The position numbers and the translations under genes were made by a program. This document shows, piece after piece, positions 44,865-53,093 of a stretch of 64,000 bases of DNA. The stretch comes from an uncultured Pseudohongiella sp. (lineage in GTDB: Bacteria > Pseudomonadota > Gammaproteobacteria > Pseudomonadales > Pseudohongiellaceae): the NCBI GenBank assembly GCA_951812965.1, contig OX638341.1, forward strand, positions 2,214,438-2,278,437. The letters are read 5' to 3'. Within the stretch, counting starts at the first letter, position 1, and every line of letters starts with the position of its first letter. Under the pieces are notes generated by a model, which was not told the origin of the DNA, ran no database searches, and worked only from the letters and a program-made list of their open reading frames with translations.

Positions 44865-46106
44865 CTATAGAATCAGCCGTTGCCGGACCTGCTCCATTTC
44901 TGGTTCGGATACACCCGCTTCCGCCGCCCGATCCGGCCATGCGGATATTGCCGTTCTCACTTGTTCGGCGCAACCGGCAACCGCCGGTTTACTCAGGCCG
45001 AATACTCTTCCCTTTTTTACAACTTCGGATGGAGTCGGCGAGTTAGTCTGATAACCGAATCCTGCTGCGTGATATTCGCCCTGCACCAGTGAAGGAACGA
45101 GATCGTAGGCGGGCGACAAGCGATATCCGTCGCCCCGGTTGATCAGACTGAAATTGCGCTCGTGGTCATCGGTGTTACGAATGCAGCGGTTGAACAGCAT
45201 GAGTTTGAGTAACTGCTCAAGATCCTCTTGCGGATTGACCGAGTAGCGCGAAATCAGGTCGCGAATATCGTCGTACCGAAAGGAATGTCCCGGGTCCTGC
45301 TGCGTATTCGGGTCCTTCAGCAAGCCATTGACCGTAATCAGATGATAGCGGCCGCCGTCCGGCGCAACGTCGAATCGATCAAGAAGCAGGACCTCCCTGT
45401 CGTTTATTCCTGCCAGGACGTTTCCGATGGCTGTTTCTATTCCCGCCGCATGAGCCATTCTCAGGCATGCCGATTCGATCCTTGCATGATTGAATCGATC
45501 ACCCTCCCTGTTGAATTTCGCCAGAAAATAATTGTTGCTGTCACAAAAAAGCGCTTTGGGTCTGGCGCCGCCGACCCCGCCTGAACCATTGTTTGCCAGG
45601 TAAGCAAGTTCCATTTCATCCATGTTTGCCGGCACGAAGTTCTCGTCGTCGAGTCGTTGTGCGAGTCGTTCGGCTTTGGCCAATTCTCCGATGGGATGTC
45701 CGAAAGAGAATCCGGGCTCCTGGCCTTGCAGTACGATCTGCAAGCAACCTATTCGGCTGGTTCCGATCATATTCAGCGTTTCGATCACGCTGTTGGCGTT
45801 TAGTCGCTTTTTGTATTTCACCAATGTGAAGCGGGCGAGCACCTTGCGGCCCCAATCATCCGGAAGGTAATCGTCAATCAGCGCCGGTGCGCCCCGGTGG
45901 CATTCCAAAAGGACTTCCCCGGGCTTCAGCGAAAGCTGTGCCGGGTCCAGAGGAAACGCGTCCGGCTGCTCAAGATACGAAGCGTCGTAACGGAAAGCGA
46001 ATTGTGTCGGACGGCCGCCGGTTTCCTGCAACACGCACTCGCCGGCTTTGCAGATGCCTGTTGCCGGCAGGTTCAGAAAAACGTCGAAGCGGGCGCTGTC
46101 AGTCAT
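44865..46106 (-). CDS. hipA: HipA-family kinase toxin, second module
   Basis: A 413-residue HipA. Catalytic loop NTDDHERNFSL near residue 315, followed by YDLVPSL, and NNGSGGVGGARPKALF (Gly-rich loop) near residue 172. It is closer to standard HipA proteins than the copy at 14.1 kb. The start overlaps the HipB stop by eight bases, in the normal antitoxin-first order. The kinase is expected to phosphorylate a cellular target and be blocked by HipB. Confidence 0.88.
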   Translation of the reverse strand: MTDSARFDVFLNLPATGICKAGECVLQETGGRPTQFAFRYDASYLEQPDAFPLDPAQLSLKPGEVLLECHRGAPALIDDYLPDDWGRKVLARFTLVKYKKRLNANSVIETLNMIGTSRIGCLQIVLQGQEPGFSFGHPIGELAKAERLAQRLDDENFVPANMDEMELAYLANNGSGGVGGARPKALFCDSNNYFLAKFNREGDRFNHARIESACLRMAHAAGIETAIGNVLAGINDREVLLLDRFDVAPDGGRYHLITVNGLLKDPNTQQDPGHSFRYDDIRDLISRYSVNPQEDLEQLLKLMLFNRCIRNTDDHERNFSLINRGDGYRLSPAYDLVPSLVQGEYHAAGFGYQTNSPTPSEVVKKGRVFGLSKPAVAGCAEQVRTAISAWPDRAAEAGVSEPEMEQVRQRLIL

Positions 46107-46335
46107 CGAACAAACTCCGCGGCATTTGCAGCAATTGCTCGAAATCGCGCTCCAGACCCAGCAGTTTCGCGGCCCGGTAGTATTTTTCCATGGAGACCGA
46201 GAGGTCGCCTTGCTCCATCTTCTGCAGGGTTGCCCGGCTTACGCCGATGCGAATCGCGAATGCGGCAAGATTGTCCGCCGGGAAACGGCGCCTGCGGGCA
46301 TCCTTCAGATTCAGCCCGAGTTGGGGAAGTTTCAT
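46099..46335 (-). CDS. hipB: HipB-like XRE antitoxin, second module
   Basis: A 78-residue Cro/C1-type HTH protein: ARRRRFPADNLAAFAIRIGVSRATLQKMEQGDLSVSMEKYYRAAKLLG. It precedes and overlaps HipA. Upstream lie two strong palindromes, which probably are its own operators. Short tail LLQMPRSLFDD may contact HipA. Confidence 0.85.
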   Translation of the reverse strand: MKLPQLGLNLKDARRRRFPADNLAAFAIRIGVSRATLQKMEQGDLSVSMEKYYRAAKLLGLERDFEQLLQMPRSLFDD

Positions 46336-46343
46336 CTCGCTAC

Positions 46344-46414
46344 CGCCATATTTACCAAAATATTGGTAAATATGGCGAAATTCAGCGAAAAATACAAGAA
46401 TATTGGTATTCTTG
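46344..46414. promoter_or_regulatory. HipB operators upstream of the second hipBA module
   Basis: CGCCATATTTACCAA-AATA-TTGGTAAATATGGCG (46344-46377) is a perfect dyad with 15-bp arms. A second perfect dyad, CAAGAATA-TTGG-TATTCTTG, spans 46395-46414. They share a central TATTGGTA core and lie 51 bp centre to centre, just before hipB and touching the end of the PQQ dehydrogenase gene. HipB-type repressors bind such repeats. Confidence 0.72.
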
Positions 46415-46420
46415 CAAGCG

Positions 46421-48055
46421 TCAGTCGCGCAAACCGAAAGTGAAGACCACGTTACCCGAGGCGATGGTGACGAACTGCTCGCCGTCCACTTCGTAAGTCA
46501 TGGGCGCGGCATGGACTCTTCGGCTGAGCGAGACGTTCCACAATTCCTCGCCGGATTCGGCGTCGAGGGCGAAGAAGAAGCCGTCGGCGCTGCCGCTGAA
46601 CAGCAATCCACCGGCGGTGGTGGTGATGCCCGCGGAAGACCTCGGCATGATCGGGAACTCCCAGACGATGTCGACCGTGGTCGGATCGATCGCGCGGATC
46701 GAGCTGTGGAAAGCGTCCATAGGCTGGGTATAGCGACCGCCGCCGCCGGTATAGCGTTCGCCTTCCTCGTAATCTTCGTCGCGCTTGAAGAATTCCTGCT
46801 CGCCATCGAAGGTAGTGACGTAGAACAGTCCGGTATCGGGATTGAAGGCCGGCGAATACCAGTTGGTCGCGCCGACGATCGGCGGCGATACCATCACACC
46901 TTCGTAAGTCGGCGCCATGCCGGGCACGCGGATCGGCCGGCCGATGGCGTCGAGTCCGGAAGCCCAGGTCACCGTGGCGAAAGTGTCGCCGTAGAGGAAT
47001 TCGCCGGTGGCGCGGTCAAGGGTGTAGAAGAAGCCGTTGCGATTGGCCCAGAGCATGGTTTCGCGCATTTCGCCGCCGACTTCGATGTCGGCGAGGATGG
47101 GAATCTGGATCGCATCGTAATCGTGCACGTCATGGGGCGTGAACTGGAAGTGCCATTCAATCTCGCCGGTGTCGCCGTTGAGCGCGAGCACGGAATCCGA
47201 ATACAGGTTGTCGCCCAGCCGCACGTCGCCGTTCCAGTCCGGGCCCGGATTGCCGGTGCCCCAATAGATCTGGTTCAGTTCCGCGTCGTAGGAGCCGGTG
47301 ATCCATGTGGCCGAGCCACCGGTGGCCCAGGAATCGCCGGACCAGGTGTCGTTGCCGAACTCACCGGGGCCGGGGATCGTGTAAGTGCGCCATACCAGTT
47401 CGCCGGTTTCGGGATCGTAGGCGTCGATGAAGCCGCGGATGCCGAACTCGCCGCCGGCGATGCCGGTTACCACCAGATCCTTGACGATCAGCGGTGCGGC
47501 GGTCTTGCTGTAGCCGGAAGCATAAGGCGCGACTTCGGTGCTCCACAGAAGGTTGCCGGTACGGGCGTCGATCGCCACCAGGTGCGCGTCCAGGGTGCTC
47601 ATGAACAGGGTTTCGCCGAGTATCGCCACACCGCGGTTATTGCGGCCGCAACAGATGCGCAGATCCTCCGGCAGATCATGATCGTAACGCCAGTAGACGC
47701 CGCCGGTGCGCGCATCGACCGCGGTGACATTGCTCGGCGCCTCGGTGATGAACATGATGCCGTCGACCACCAGCGGCACGGTCTCGGCGCGGTCGATCAC
47801 CGGTATCTGGTAAGCCCATTTCATTTCCATTTCGGAAACGTTTTCCGTATTGATCTGGTCGAGCAGGCTGTGGCGCTGGCTGTCGAGCGTGCCGGAATAC
47901 ATCAGCCAGTTTTCCGGCTCGTCGCCCGCGTTGGCCAACCGCTCCCAGGTGATAGGCGTAAAAGCCGGCGTGATAACGGTCTGGAACTGCTGTTCCTGGG
48001 CCTGGACGAACGCGCTGGGCAGTAGAATCGCTAGTAACAGGGAAAGGCGTTTCAT
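46421..48055 (-). CDS. PQQ-dependent alcohol-dehydrogenase-like quinoprotein
   Basis: A 544-residue exported beta-propeller with signal peptide SLLLAILLPSAFVQAQ. It has the vicinal Cys135-Cys136 pair (LRICCGRNNRG), a metal-ligand Glu213 in GGEFGIRG, WGTGNPGPDWNG, and the active-site segment TPHDVHDYDAI with Asp312 and Asp314. The extra Asp two residues after the catalytic Asp is the mark of lanthanide-dependent enzymes (XoxF, ExaF, PedH). It oxidises an alcohol in the periplasm, passing electrons to the dihaem cytochrome encoded just upstream (stop two bases before this ATG). The longer frame upstream is rejected. The substrate is unknown. Confidence 0.88.
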   Translation of the reverse strand: MKRLSLLLAILLPSAFVQAQEQQFQTVITPAFTPITWERLANAGDEPENWLMYSGTLDSQRHSLLDQINTENVSEMEMKWAYQIPVIDRAETVPLVVDGIMFITEAPSNVTAVDARTGGVYWRYDHDLPEDLRICCGRNNRGVAILGETLFMSTLDAHLVAIDARTGNLLWSTEVAPYASGYSKTAAPLIVKDLVVTGIAGGEFGIRGFIDAYDPETGELVWRTYTIPGPGEFGNDTWSGDSWATGGSATWITGSYDAELNQIYWGTGNPGPDWNGDVRLGDNLYSDSVLALNGDTGEIEWHFQFTPHDVHDYDAIQIPILADIEVGGEMRETMLWANRNGFFYTLDRATGEFLYGDTFATVTWASGLDAIGRPIRVPGMAPTYEGVMVSPPIVGATNWYSPAFNPDTGLFYVTTFDGEQEFFKRDEDYEEGERYTGGGGRYTQPMDAFHSSIRAIDPTTVDIVWEFPIMPRSSAGITTTAGGLLFSGSADGFFFALDAESGEELWNVSLSRRVHAAPMTYEVDGEQFVTIASGNVVFTFGLRD

Positions 48056-48057
48056 GG

Positions 48058-48873
48058 TCAGATTTCCTCCCGTCGCAAGGAGAACAGGTACGCCACCAGG
48101 TCGTCCAGTTCGCTCTCCGACAATGTTTGGGCATAACTCGGCATGGTGGATTCTTCGATGCGTTCGTAGGACTGCAGATCGTCCTTGTGGAAAGACCACA
48201 GATTCTCGTCGTCGTCCATGATGCGCACGGAAAAACTGTCTTCGTTCATGCGATAACCTTCCCTGGTCACGCCGTCGGGCCCGGTGACGCGCAACCTCCA
48301 CCAGCGCGGAGCGACGTCTTCCTGCGGATTGATCATGTCCGCCAGCAGGTCGTCGGGCGCGCGGTTCTCTCCGATACGGGAAAGGTCGGGGCCGAACCGC
48401 GAACCGCGGCCGCTCACCATGTGGCAGTCGGCGCAGTCGCTGCCGCTCCAGAACAGATCGCTGCCCGAGTCGGCATCGCCGGCCAGCACCACCGACTCTG
48501 GGTCGTAGCGCAGCGAGTCGAGATACGCCACCAGTTGCCAGACCTGGGGATCCGGCACATTTTCCGGCACCGGCAGCATCGCGGTGCCCGGAATGCCGTC
48601 GCGGATAACATTGAAGATGGCGACGTCGGTGCTGGCACGGGTCAACCGGCCGGTCAGGTCCGGCCCTCCGGCCTCGTCGTTGCCGGTGGCGTCAAAGCCG
48701 TGGCAGCGCCCGCATTGCCGTTCGAAATACCGTTCGCCGAGCCGAATGTCGACCAGCGTGTTGTACAGATTGCCGGCGTCCTCGGCCAGCGCGCGGGGGA
48801 CCGGCAGAATCGAAAGCGCAAAGGCTGCGCTTGCCAGCAGCCACCCGCCGCGGAATCCCGAATGCTTGCTCAT
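48058..48873 (-). CDS. Periplasmic dihaem cytochrome c
   Basis: A 271-residue exported protein with two haem c sites: C-x2-C-H in RQCGRCHGFD near residue 54 and in SDCADCHMVSGRG near residue 147. Candidate Met ligands are in GTAMLPVP and STMPSYAQTL. The signal peptide ends near ALAED. It is encoded two bases before the PQQ dehydrogenase and is almost certainly its electron acceptor. Confidence 0.88.
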   Translation of the reverse strand: MSKHSGFRGGWLLASAAFALSILPVPRALAEDAGNLYNTLVDIRLGERYFERQCGRCHGFDATGNDEAGGPDLTGRLTRASTDVAIFNVIRDGIPGTAMLPVPENVPDPQVWQLVAYLDSLRYDPESVVLAGDADSGSDLFWSGSDCADCHMVSGRGSRFGPDLSRIGENRAPDDLLADMINPQEDVAPRWWRLRVTGPDGVTREGYRMNEDSFSVRIMDDDENLWSFHKDDLQSYERIEESTMPSYAQTLSESELDDLVAYLFSLRREEI

Positions 48874-48957
48874 GGCGACTCCTCTTATGTAAGCGGCGTC
48901 TAGTGTATCATCGCCACCATACGTTGCAATTTCGTACGACCGGACATGTGACTCGAT

Positions 48958-49374
48958 ATGAGCGAAGTGGATTCCACTGTAGATTCCGTCCTTTCCGCCT
49001 TCCCGTTGACCGAGGCCGTATACCGGTTCGGCAGTTGGGGAACCGCCTGGCAGCGTTCCGAAAGCGATCTTGACCTGGCTGTTTTACTGCCTCATGAACT
49101 TGCGAATCGTGTGGATCAGTTGGACTGGCTCAGGCTCAACGGAGAAATAGCGCAAGTCTCGCGAACGGACCGCGTTGATCTGATCAATCTGCGAACAGCC
49201 ACGACCGACCTTCAGGCCGAGGTACTGCGCACGGGTGAGGTGCTATTTTGCCGGGACGACGATACGCGGCTCGAATTCGAAACCCTCATCCTCAATATGC
49301 ACCAGGAGTTAAACCATCGCCGGGCCGGGCTTTATGAGGACATCATGAAGCGCGGGAGAGTAATTTCGGCATGA
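48958..49374 (+). CDS. mntA: MntA-type nucleotidyltransferase antitoxin
   Basis: A 138-residue minimal nucleotidyltransferase with the full GS-x10-DxD motif (GSWGTAWQRSESDLDLAV) and a later Asp in RTDRVDLINL. MntA proteins add AMP to a Tyr of the paired HepT RNase toxin to switch it off. The stop overlaps the hepT start by four bases (ATGA). The start is the ATG at 48958. It opens a run of toxin-antitoxin genes. Confidence 0.87.
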   Translation: MSEVDSTVDSVLSAFPLTEAVYRFGSWGTAWQRSESDLDLAVLLPHELANRVDQLDWLRLNGEIAQVSRTDRVDLINLRTATTDLQAEVLRTGEVLFCRDDDTRLEFETLILNMHQELNHRRAGLYEDIMKRGRVISA

Positions 49375-49787
49375 GCGAGGTGTTGATTGGCAAACAGGAA
49401 AGCCTTGAGCGGTGTATCAAGCGAGTCCGAGAAGTGTGGGGTCGCTCGTCCGACATTTCCTTCGAGCGGGACTTGGACAAACAGGAACTGATCACTCTAA
49501 ACCTGATTCGCTCTTTCGAGACTTTGCTCGACATGGCCAACCACTTGCTCCGCGCAAAAAAGCTGGGCTGGCCGAAAAACAACGCCGAAACATTCGATTT
49601 GATTGCCCAGGCCGGTCTGATCGACGCGGAAACGCGGGACAACCTGAAACGGGGCAATGCCATGCAAAACATACTGGTTCACAGGTACGCGGCAATCGAT
49701 CTCGACAAGGTCAGACAGGTGATTGAACTTCATCTTGACGAAATGCTCGCCGCGGGCGGGAAATTCCTCCGCCACGGCGCGGACTAA
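49371..49787 (+). CDS. hepT: HepT-like HEPN ribonuclease toxin with altered active motif
   Basis: A 138-residue all-helical DUF86/HepT protein. The HEPN motif R-x4-H-x-Y appears as Gln99-NILV-His104-R-Tyr106, so the catalytic Arg is replaced by Gln while His and the AMP-accepting Tyr remain. HepT toxins are tRNA or mRNA RNases controlled by MntA. The Arg loss suggests a weak or changed activity, or a decayed toxin. It is coupled to mntA by ATGA. Confidence 0.85.
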   Translation: MSEVLIGKQESLERCIKRVREVWGRSSDISFERDLDKQELITLNLIRSFETLLDMANHLLRAKKLGWPKNNAETFDLIAQAGLIDAETRDNLKRGNAMQNILVHRYAAIDLDKVRQVIELHLDEMLAAGGKFLRHGAD

Positions 49788-49792
49788 AAACA

Positions 49793-49996
49793 TCAGTGGC
49801 GCCTACCGTGGCCATAAACTGAAGCCAAAGGAAACTCCCGCAATTCCGTTATGTCGCGATGAATTACTTCAAGGAGCTTCTCCACCGAATTCAAGGTCAA
49901 CTGGATGTCCATCAAGAAGTAGAAAACAATAGCGAAGAAGACGATACCAGCAGTCCATGCGCCCAGGGTGCGTGAAATATTCCTGTCCATGATCAT
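49793..49996 (-). CDS. Small single-pass membrane protein
   Basis: A 67-residue protein with one clear membrane helix (LGAWTAGIVFFAIVFYFLMDIQ) followed by a charged helix. The start is the ATG at 49996, preceded by AAGGA. No family is recognised. It converges with hepT, five bases away. Confidence 0.4.
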   Translation of the reverse strand: MIMDRNISRTLGAWTAGIVFFAIVFYFLMDIQLTLNSVEKLLEVIHRDITELREFPLASVYGHGRRH

Positions 49997-50115
49997 TTGT
50001 TCCTTCAAGACGGGCTTGCGTCCCACCGCAGTATAGTTTCAAGTATCGATATACAAGAAATTTTGGGCGAAAAAAGACGTAAATGGTGAGCGCAGCACCG
50101 GGATGCTATGCCTGC

Positions 50116-50421
50116 TCATCCTGCGGCGCGTGCTTTCCCGTCGGAATCCAGAGATGGAAGTCTGGCAATTGCAGCGCCGCTCTTCTGCTCGGCGCACCGG
50201 AGTTCAAAGATTTTCTGCAGGTTGAGCCAAAACTCGGCTGAAGTGCCAAAAAAGCGCCCCAGGCGCAACGCCGTGTCGCCGGTTATCGCGCGTTGGCCAT
50301 TCAGTATCTGCGTAATGCGGTTAACCGGCACTTCAACCCGTCGAGCCAATTCAGCCGCGCTCATGCCGAGCGCATCCAGATCCTCGCGCAGAGTTTCACC
50401 GGGATGGATAGGTTCACGCAT
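50116..50421 (-). CDS. higA: HigA-family addiction-module antitoxin
   Basis: The 101-residue HTH protein begins MREPIHPGETLREDLDALGMSAAELARRVEVPVNRITQILNGQRAITGDTALRL, the standard HigA start. HigA binds and neutralises HigB and represses the operon. It is encoded 13 bases after higB. The ATG at 50421 has a GAGAGGGG ribosome site; the earlier ATG at 50448 would overlap higB and is less likely. Confidence 0.92.
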   Translation of the reverse strand: MREPIHPGETLREDLDALGMSAAELARRVEVPVNRITQILNGQRAITGDTALRLGRFFGTSAEFWLNLQKIFELRCAEQKSGAAIARLPSLDSDGKARAAG

Positions 50422-50434
50422 GACAAGACCCCTC

Positions 50435-50734
50435 TCAATGGTAATCAACGATCTCTACTTCGGTTGGCCCAGGACTTCCATCGAGCCACTTGAAACAGAC
50501 TCGAAATTGGACGTTGATGCGAATTCTCCATTGCCCATTTCGTCGACCCTTGAGCGCTTTGAGACGGTTGCCCGGCCGATTCAGGTCGCCAAGGCTTGTG
50601 GCTGCGTCGAGTTGGTCCAACTTTCGCGAAGCCGCTCTGGCGAAACCTGAGAATGCCGCGACTCGTTGCCCCCGGTAGAACGCTGCCGTCCTTTTGTCCG
50701 CAAAACTGACGATCACAACGTGTTCCAGGTCCAT
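50435..50734 (-). CDS. higB: HigB (RelE-like) mRNA-cleaving toxin
   Basis: A 99-residue RelE/HigB-fold toxin: LKALKGRRNGQWRIRINVQFRVCF, with the basic and Arg residues of the family, ending EVEIVDYH. HigB cleaves mRNA on ribosomes. The order toxin-then-antitoxin is normal for higBA. Confidence 0.92.
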   Translation of the reverse strand: MDLEHVVIVSFADKRTAAFYRGQRVAAFSGFARAASRKLDQLDAATSLGDLNRPGNRLKALKGRRNGQWRIRINVQFRVCFKWLDGSPGPTEVEIVDYH

Positions 50735-50753
50735 TGCAACAAATCGCCGATCA

Positions 50754-50788
50754 ATTTAACCGAAAAGTCCGTGTTACGTCAAGCGTAA
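50754..50788 (-). promoter_or_regulatory. higBA promoter with a possible operator
   Basis: On the minus strand, -35 TTGACG (50777-50782) and -10 TTAAAT (50754-50759) are separated by 17 bases. An inverted repeat TTACG-N5-CGTAA (50774-50788) covers the -35 and may bind HigA. Confidence 0.5.
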
Positions 50789-51080
50789 ATTCTTTGAGAT
50801 TGGACAGACTATGGATATAGAATCCCCATCGCCGTGTGGGTGTCCCAAGCCCAGTCGCTTGGTTATGAACTCGCTCGGCGTCATCGCGTCCACCGCCTCG
50901 ATAACGCGGACGTGGGATGGCAGACCCTCCAAGATGTGTGTTCGCATGACGTGGAAATTATCATTAGGGCATTCCCCTTCATTTCTCTCTTGTTTTGTTT
51001 GCCATGCGGTATGCTTGTTTAAGGTGAAATCCGACCACCTCTGAATCTGCAACGGTCAAGTCGACCAATCATTATTGGTT
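50789..51080. other. Intergenic region with no supported gene
   Basis: An open frame of 92 codons (50774-51052, minus) has no start-site signal and overlaps the higBA promoter; it looks like chance coding. A weak stem ACCAAT/ATTGGT followed by TTTT (51063-51082) might end transcription on the plus strand. The change from GC-rich to AT-rich DNA occurs here, marking the edge of an acquired segment. Confidence 0.5.
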
Positions 51081-52445
51081 TTAAGCAGACGGACTCTTCG
51101 ACAGTATCCAAGGCACTTCCTCTGCATCGCTTTCGTATCCATCTTTCAATCGATTATAGAAAGTTCCCTTATACTCGCAAACGGCAAGGATACTCAATTC
51201 CAGATACCATAAACTCAATTTCCAAGCTTGGTAGAATGAATCTAAGTTATCAGAAAAACTAAAAGAACCCCGTTCAGGGTGTATTAGTGCATTGCGGATA
51301 TCCGTCAATGCATGTGGTGCATCCAACCAAATTTTATCATTTGCAATATTTGTAATATCCCTTGATTCTGTAGGAATATCTATTGGTATTTTTAAGGAAG
51401 ACATTAGAATTCTAAATTTATCGGATGCGACAAGGCTCCTAAATCCTTCGCGTAATATTAGCCTTTTTTCTATAACAACATATTGATAGGAAAGTTTCTC
51501 AATGGCTGCTTGAGCGAGAATGATTCCTGTATCTATTCCTTGTGAAGAATCATTTGCGTTCAGGTACCAGTAGATTGTTTCTCTTAAAGTTTCTCGCCAA
51601 TCTTCATTTGACCATTTTTTAGAGAAACTTGAAGCAAAGGATGGCAATTGCGTGTCATTTTGAGCTGATAACCAGCCGACATGCGGCTTCCAGGACTCTC
51701 GAGGAACAGACCAAGACTCCAAAACAACATCCGATGCCCTATCAATTCCAACTGAGCATACTGGATTGCACCAACATCCTCGCGCAAAGGAAAGCAAAAA
51801 TGTTAGCATCGTTAAGCAATCACTCAGTTCATTCCCACTAAATGCTGACCCGTCTAATTTTTGAATTCTCCCCGCGTGCGTTAACTGATAGCCGCCCTCT
51901 TCATTTAGGGATCTGATAATTTCTTGCGTTTTGCCCAGAGATTTTAGTTCTATCTTCCAATGGTAAGTATCGAGGTCAATATGGTCTATTCTTCCACGGT
52001 ATCCGTTTTTTTGGTATGGAAATTTTCTGCTTCCTGAAACATCTAGGAAATTGAAAAGATGACAAAAGGCATGAGAGATATGCTTCTTTTCTTGCTCAGA
52101 TATTGAAACTGAGTTATGTGAAGGGCACCAAGTAATGGTCAGCTCGTTGCTAACTAAATTATAATGTCCAGAAGTTCTGAAGCCTGGGATATCATACCCA
52201 TTTATAGAAAATGACTCTAAGGATTCCCCCATACTTACAGGTATACCATAAGCCTCCGGAACTTTCTTGAATTCACCATACAGTCGTATTGCGGCTTTAC
52301 GCTGCATTTCCAGCTTCACCTTGCAATTCCCTTTAAACTTTATCCCGCTTATGGTGACGGTAGCTGGCAACTCCTTTAGCAGATAGTTCGTACAGCTTTG
52401 CCCTAAGCCGTATGCAGGCTCGAATTGTTGAAGTGAGTCATTCAA
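51081..52445 (-). CDS. AT-rich gene: large protein with C-terminal HEPN-like motif
   Basis: A 454-residue protein of unknown family, clearly lower in GC than its neighbours. The C-terminal helical part has a long helix TGIILAQAAIEKLSYQYVVIE, then DIRNALIHPERG with Arg384-N-A-L-I-His389, the R-x4-H motif of HEPN ribonucleases. The layout, a large N-terminal region and a C-terminal HEPN, recalls ApeA-like antiphage proteins. The N-terminal 290 residues show a mix of strands and no motif I know. It sits 33 bases after another low-GC gene and next to HigBA and MntA-HepT. A role in defence or toxicity is inferred. Confidence 0.7.
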   Translation of the reverse strand: MNDSLQQFEPAYGLGQSCTNYLLKELPATVTISGIKFKGNCKVKLEMQRKAAIRLYGEFKKVPEAYGIPVSMGESLESFSINGYDIPGFRTSGHYNLVSNELTITWCPSHNSVSISEQEKKHISHAFCHLFNFLDVSGSRKFPYQKNGYRGRIDHIDLDTYHWKIELKSLGKTQEIIRSLNEEGGYQLTHAGRIQKLDGSAFSGNELSDCLTMLTFLLSFARGCWCNPVCSVGIDRASDVVLESWSVPRESWKPHVGWLSAQNDTQLPSFASSFSKKWSNEDWRETLRETIYWYLNANDSSQGIDTGIILAQAAIEKLSYQYVVIEKRLILREGFRSLVASDKFRILMSSLKIPIDIPTESRDITNIANDKIWLDAPHALTDIRNALIHPERGSFSFSDNLDSFYQAWKLSLWYLELSILAVCEYKGTFYNRLKDGYESDAEEVPWILSKSPSA

Positions 52446-52478
52446 TTTAATAATCCTTAATGATTGAAAATTCTTCGT

Positions 52479-52976
52479 CTAACTGTGGAAGTATTCCGTT
52501 ACCAATATAGAAAGCACTTCATCTAGTGAATTTGGATAAAAGCACATTCCAGTCGCTTGTCGTGCTTCATACAGATAACGCCACTCGACAAATGTTTTCC
52601 GATGAAACTCCAGCGTCTCTCTGATACTTGCGCTTATTGGATCATAGGTACCCTCCATGAACTGGTTTGGCCTCTTGGCCAACCTAGATTCAAGTCGCTT
52701 CTTTGTGCTGTCGTTCAGTCCATCGAAAAGTTCCAGCAAGTCGTGGCTGGCATGGAATTTTCCTTGTCCCTCACGAGCCTGCCATGCTTTCAATGCCAAT
52801 TCCGTTGCTAGTGCGTAAAATACGGGTACCGCAATGAATACACCTTCGAATAGAGGGGACTTAAAATCGATTTTTTGATCCGAATTGAGTTTCTTTGCAA
52901 GCATTCCAAGCGATTGTGCACTTCGCATCATCAGTTCGGAATCCCCATAGTTTGTCTTCTTTTTCTTAACTGCCAT
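52479..52976 (-). CDS. AT-rich gene: small HEPN-like helical protein
   Basis: A 165-residue protein, lysine-rich at the start (MAVKKKKTNYGD). The core VPVFYALATELALKAWQAREGQGKFHASHDLLELFDGL and the ending FVEWRYLYEAR resemble a HEPN-like helical family (a long helix, a His-Asp-Leu segment, then Trp-Arg-Tyr). IRETLEFH gives an R-x5-H spacing. No further match is known to me. It lies 33 bases before the larger HEPN-like gene and is probably its partner. The start could be the ATG at 52976 or an in-frame upstream start near 53066. Confidence 0.6.
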   Translation of the reverse strand: MAVKKKKTNYGDSELMMRSAQSLGMLAKKLNSDQKIDFKSPLFEGVFIAVPVFYALATELALKAWQAREGQGKFHASHDLLELFDGLNDSTKKRLESRLAKRPNQFMEGTYDPISASIRETLEFHRKTFVEWRYLYEARQATGMCFYPNSLDEVLSILVTEYFHS

Positions 52977-53093
52977 CTTGGAGATTTCCACCGATTCAAT
53001 GTTGTTATATATACGAGAATTGTGAACAGCATTTCTTCTAAATACACCGAGTGAATACAACTTCAAAGCAATCGAGTTACATTTTCCTTAGAT

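Noticed and set aside
46403..48025. 540-codon plus-strand frame opposite the PQQ dehydrogenase
   Set aside because: Antisense shadow of a gene with a signal peptide and quinoprotein motifs.
48056..48301. Long N-terminal extension of the PQQ dehydrogenase
   Set aside because: It overlaps the cytochrome c gene; the signal peptide begins at 48055.
50774..51052. 92-codon minus-strand frame next to higB
   Set aside because: Overlaps the higBA promoter, has no ribosome site and matches no family I know.
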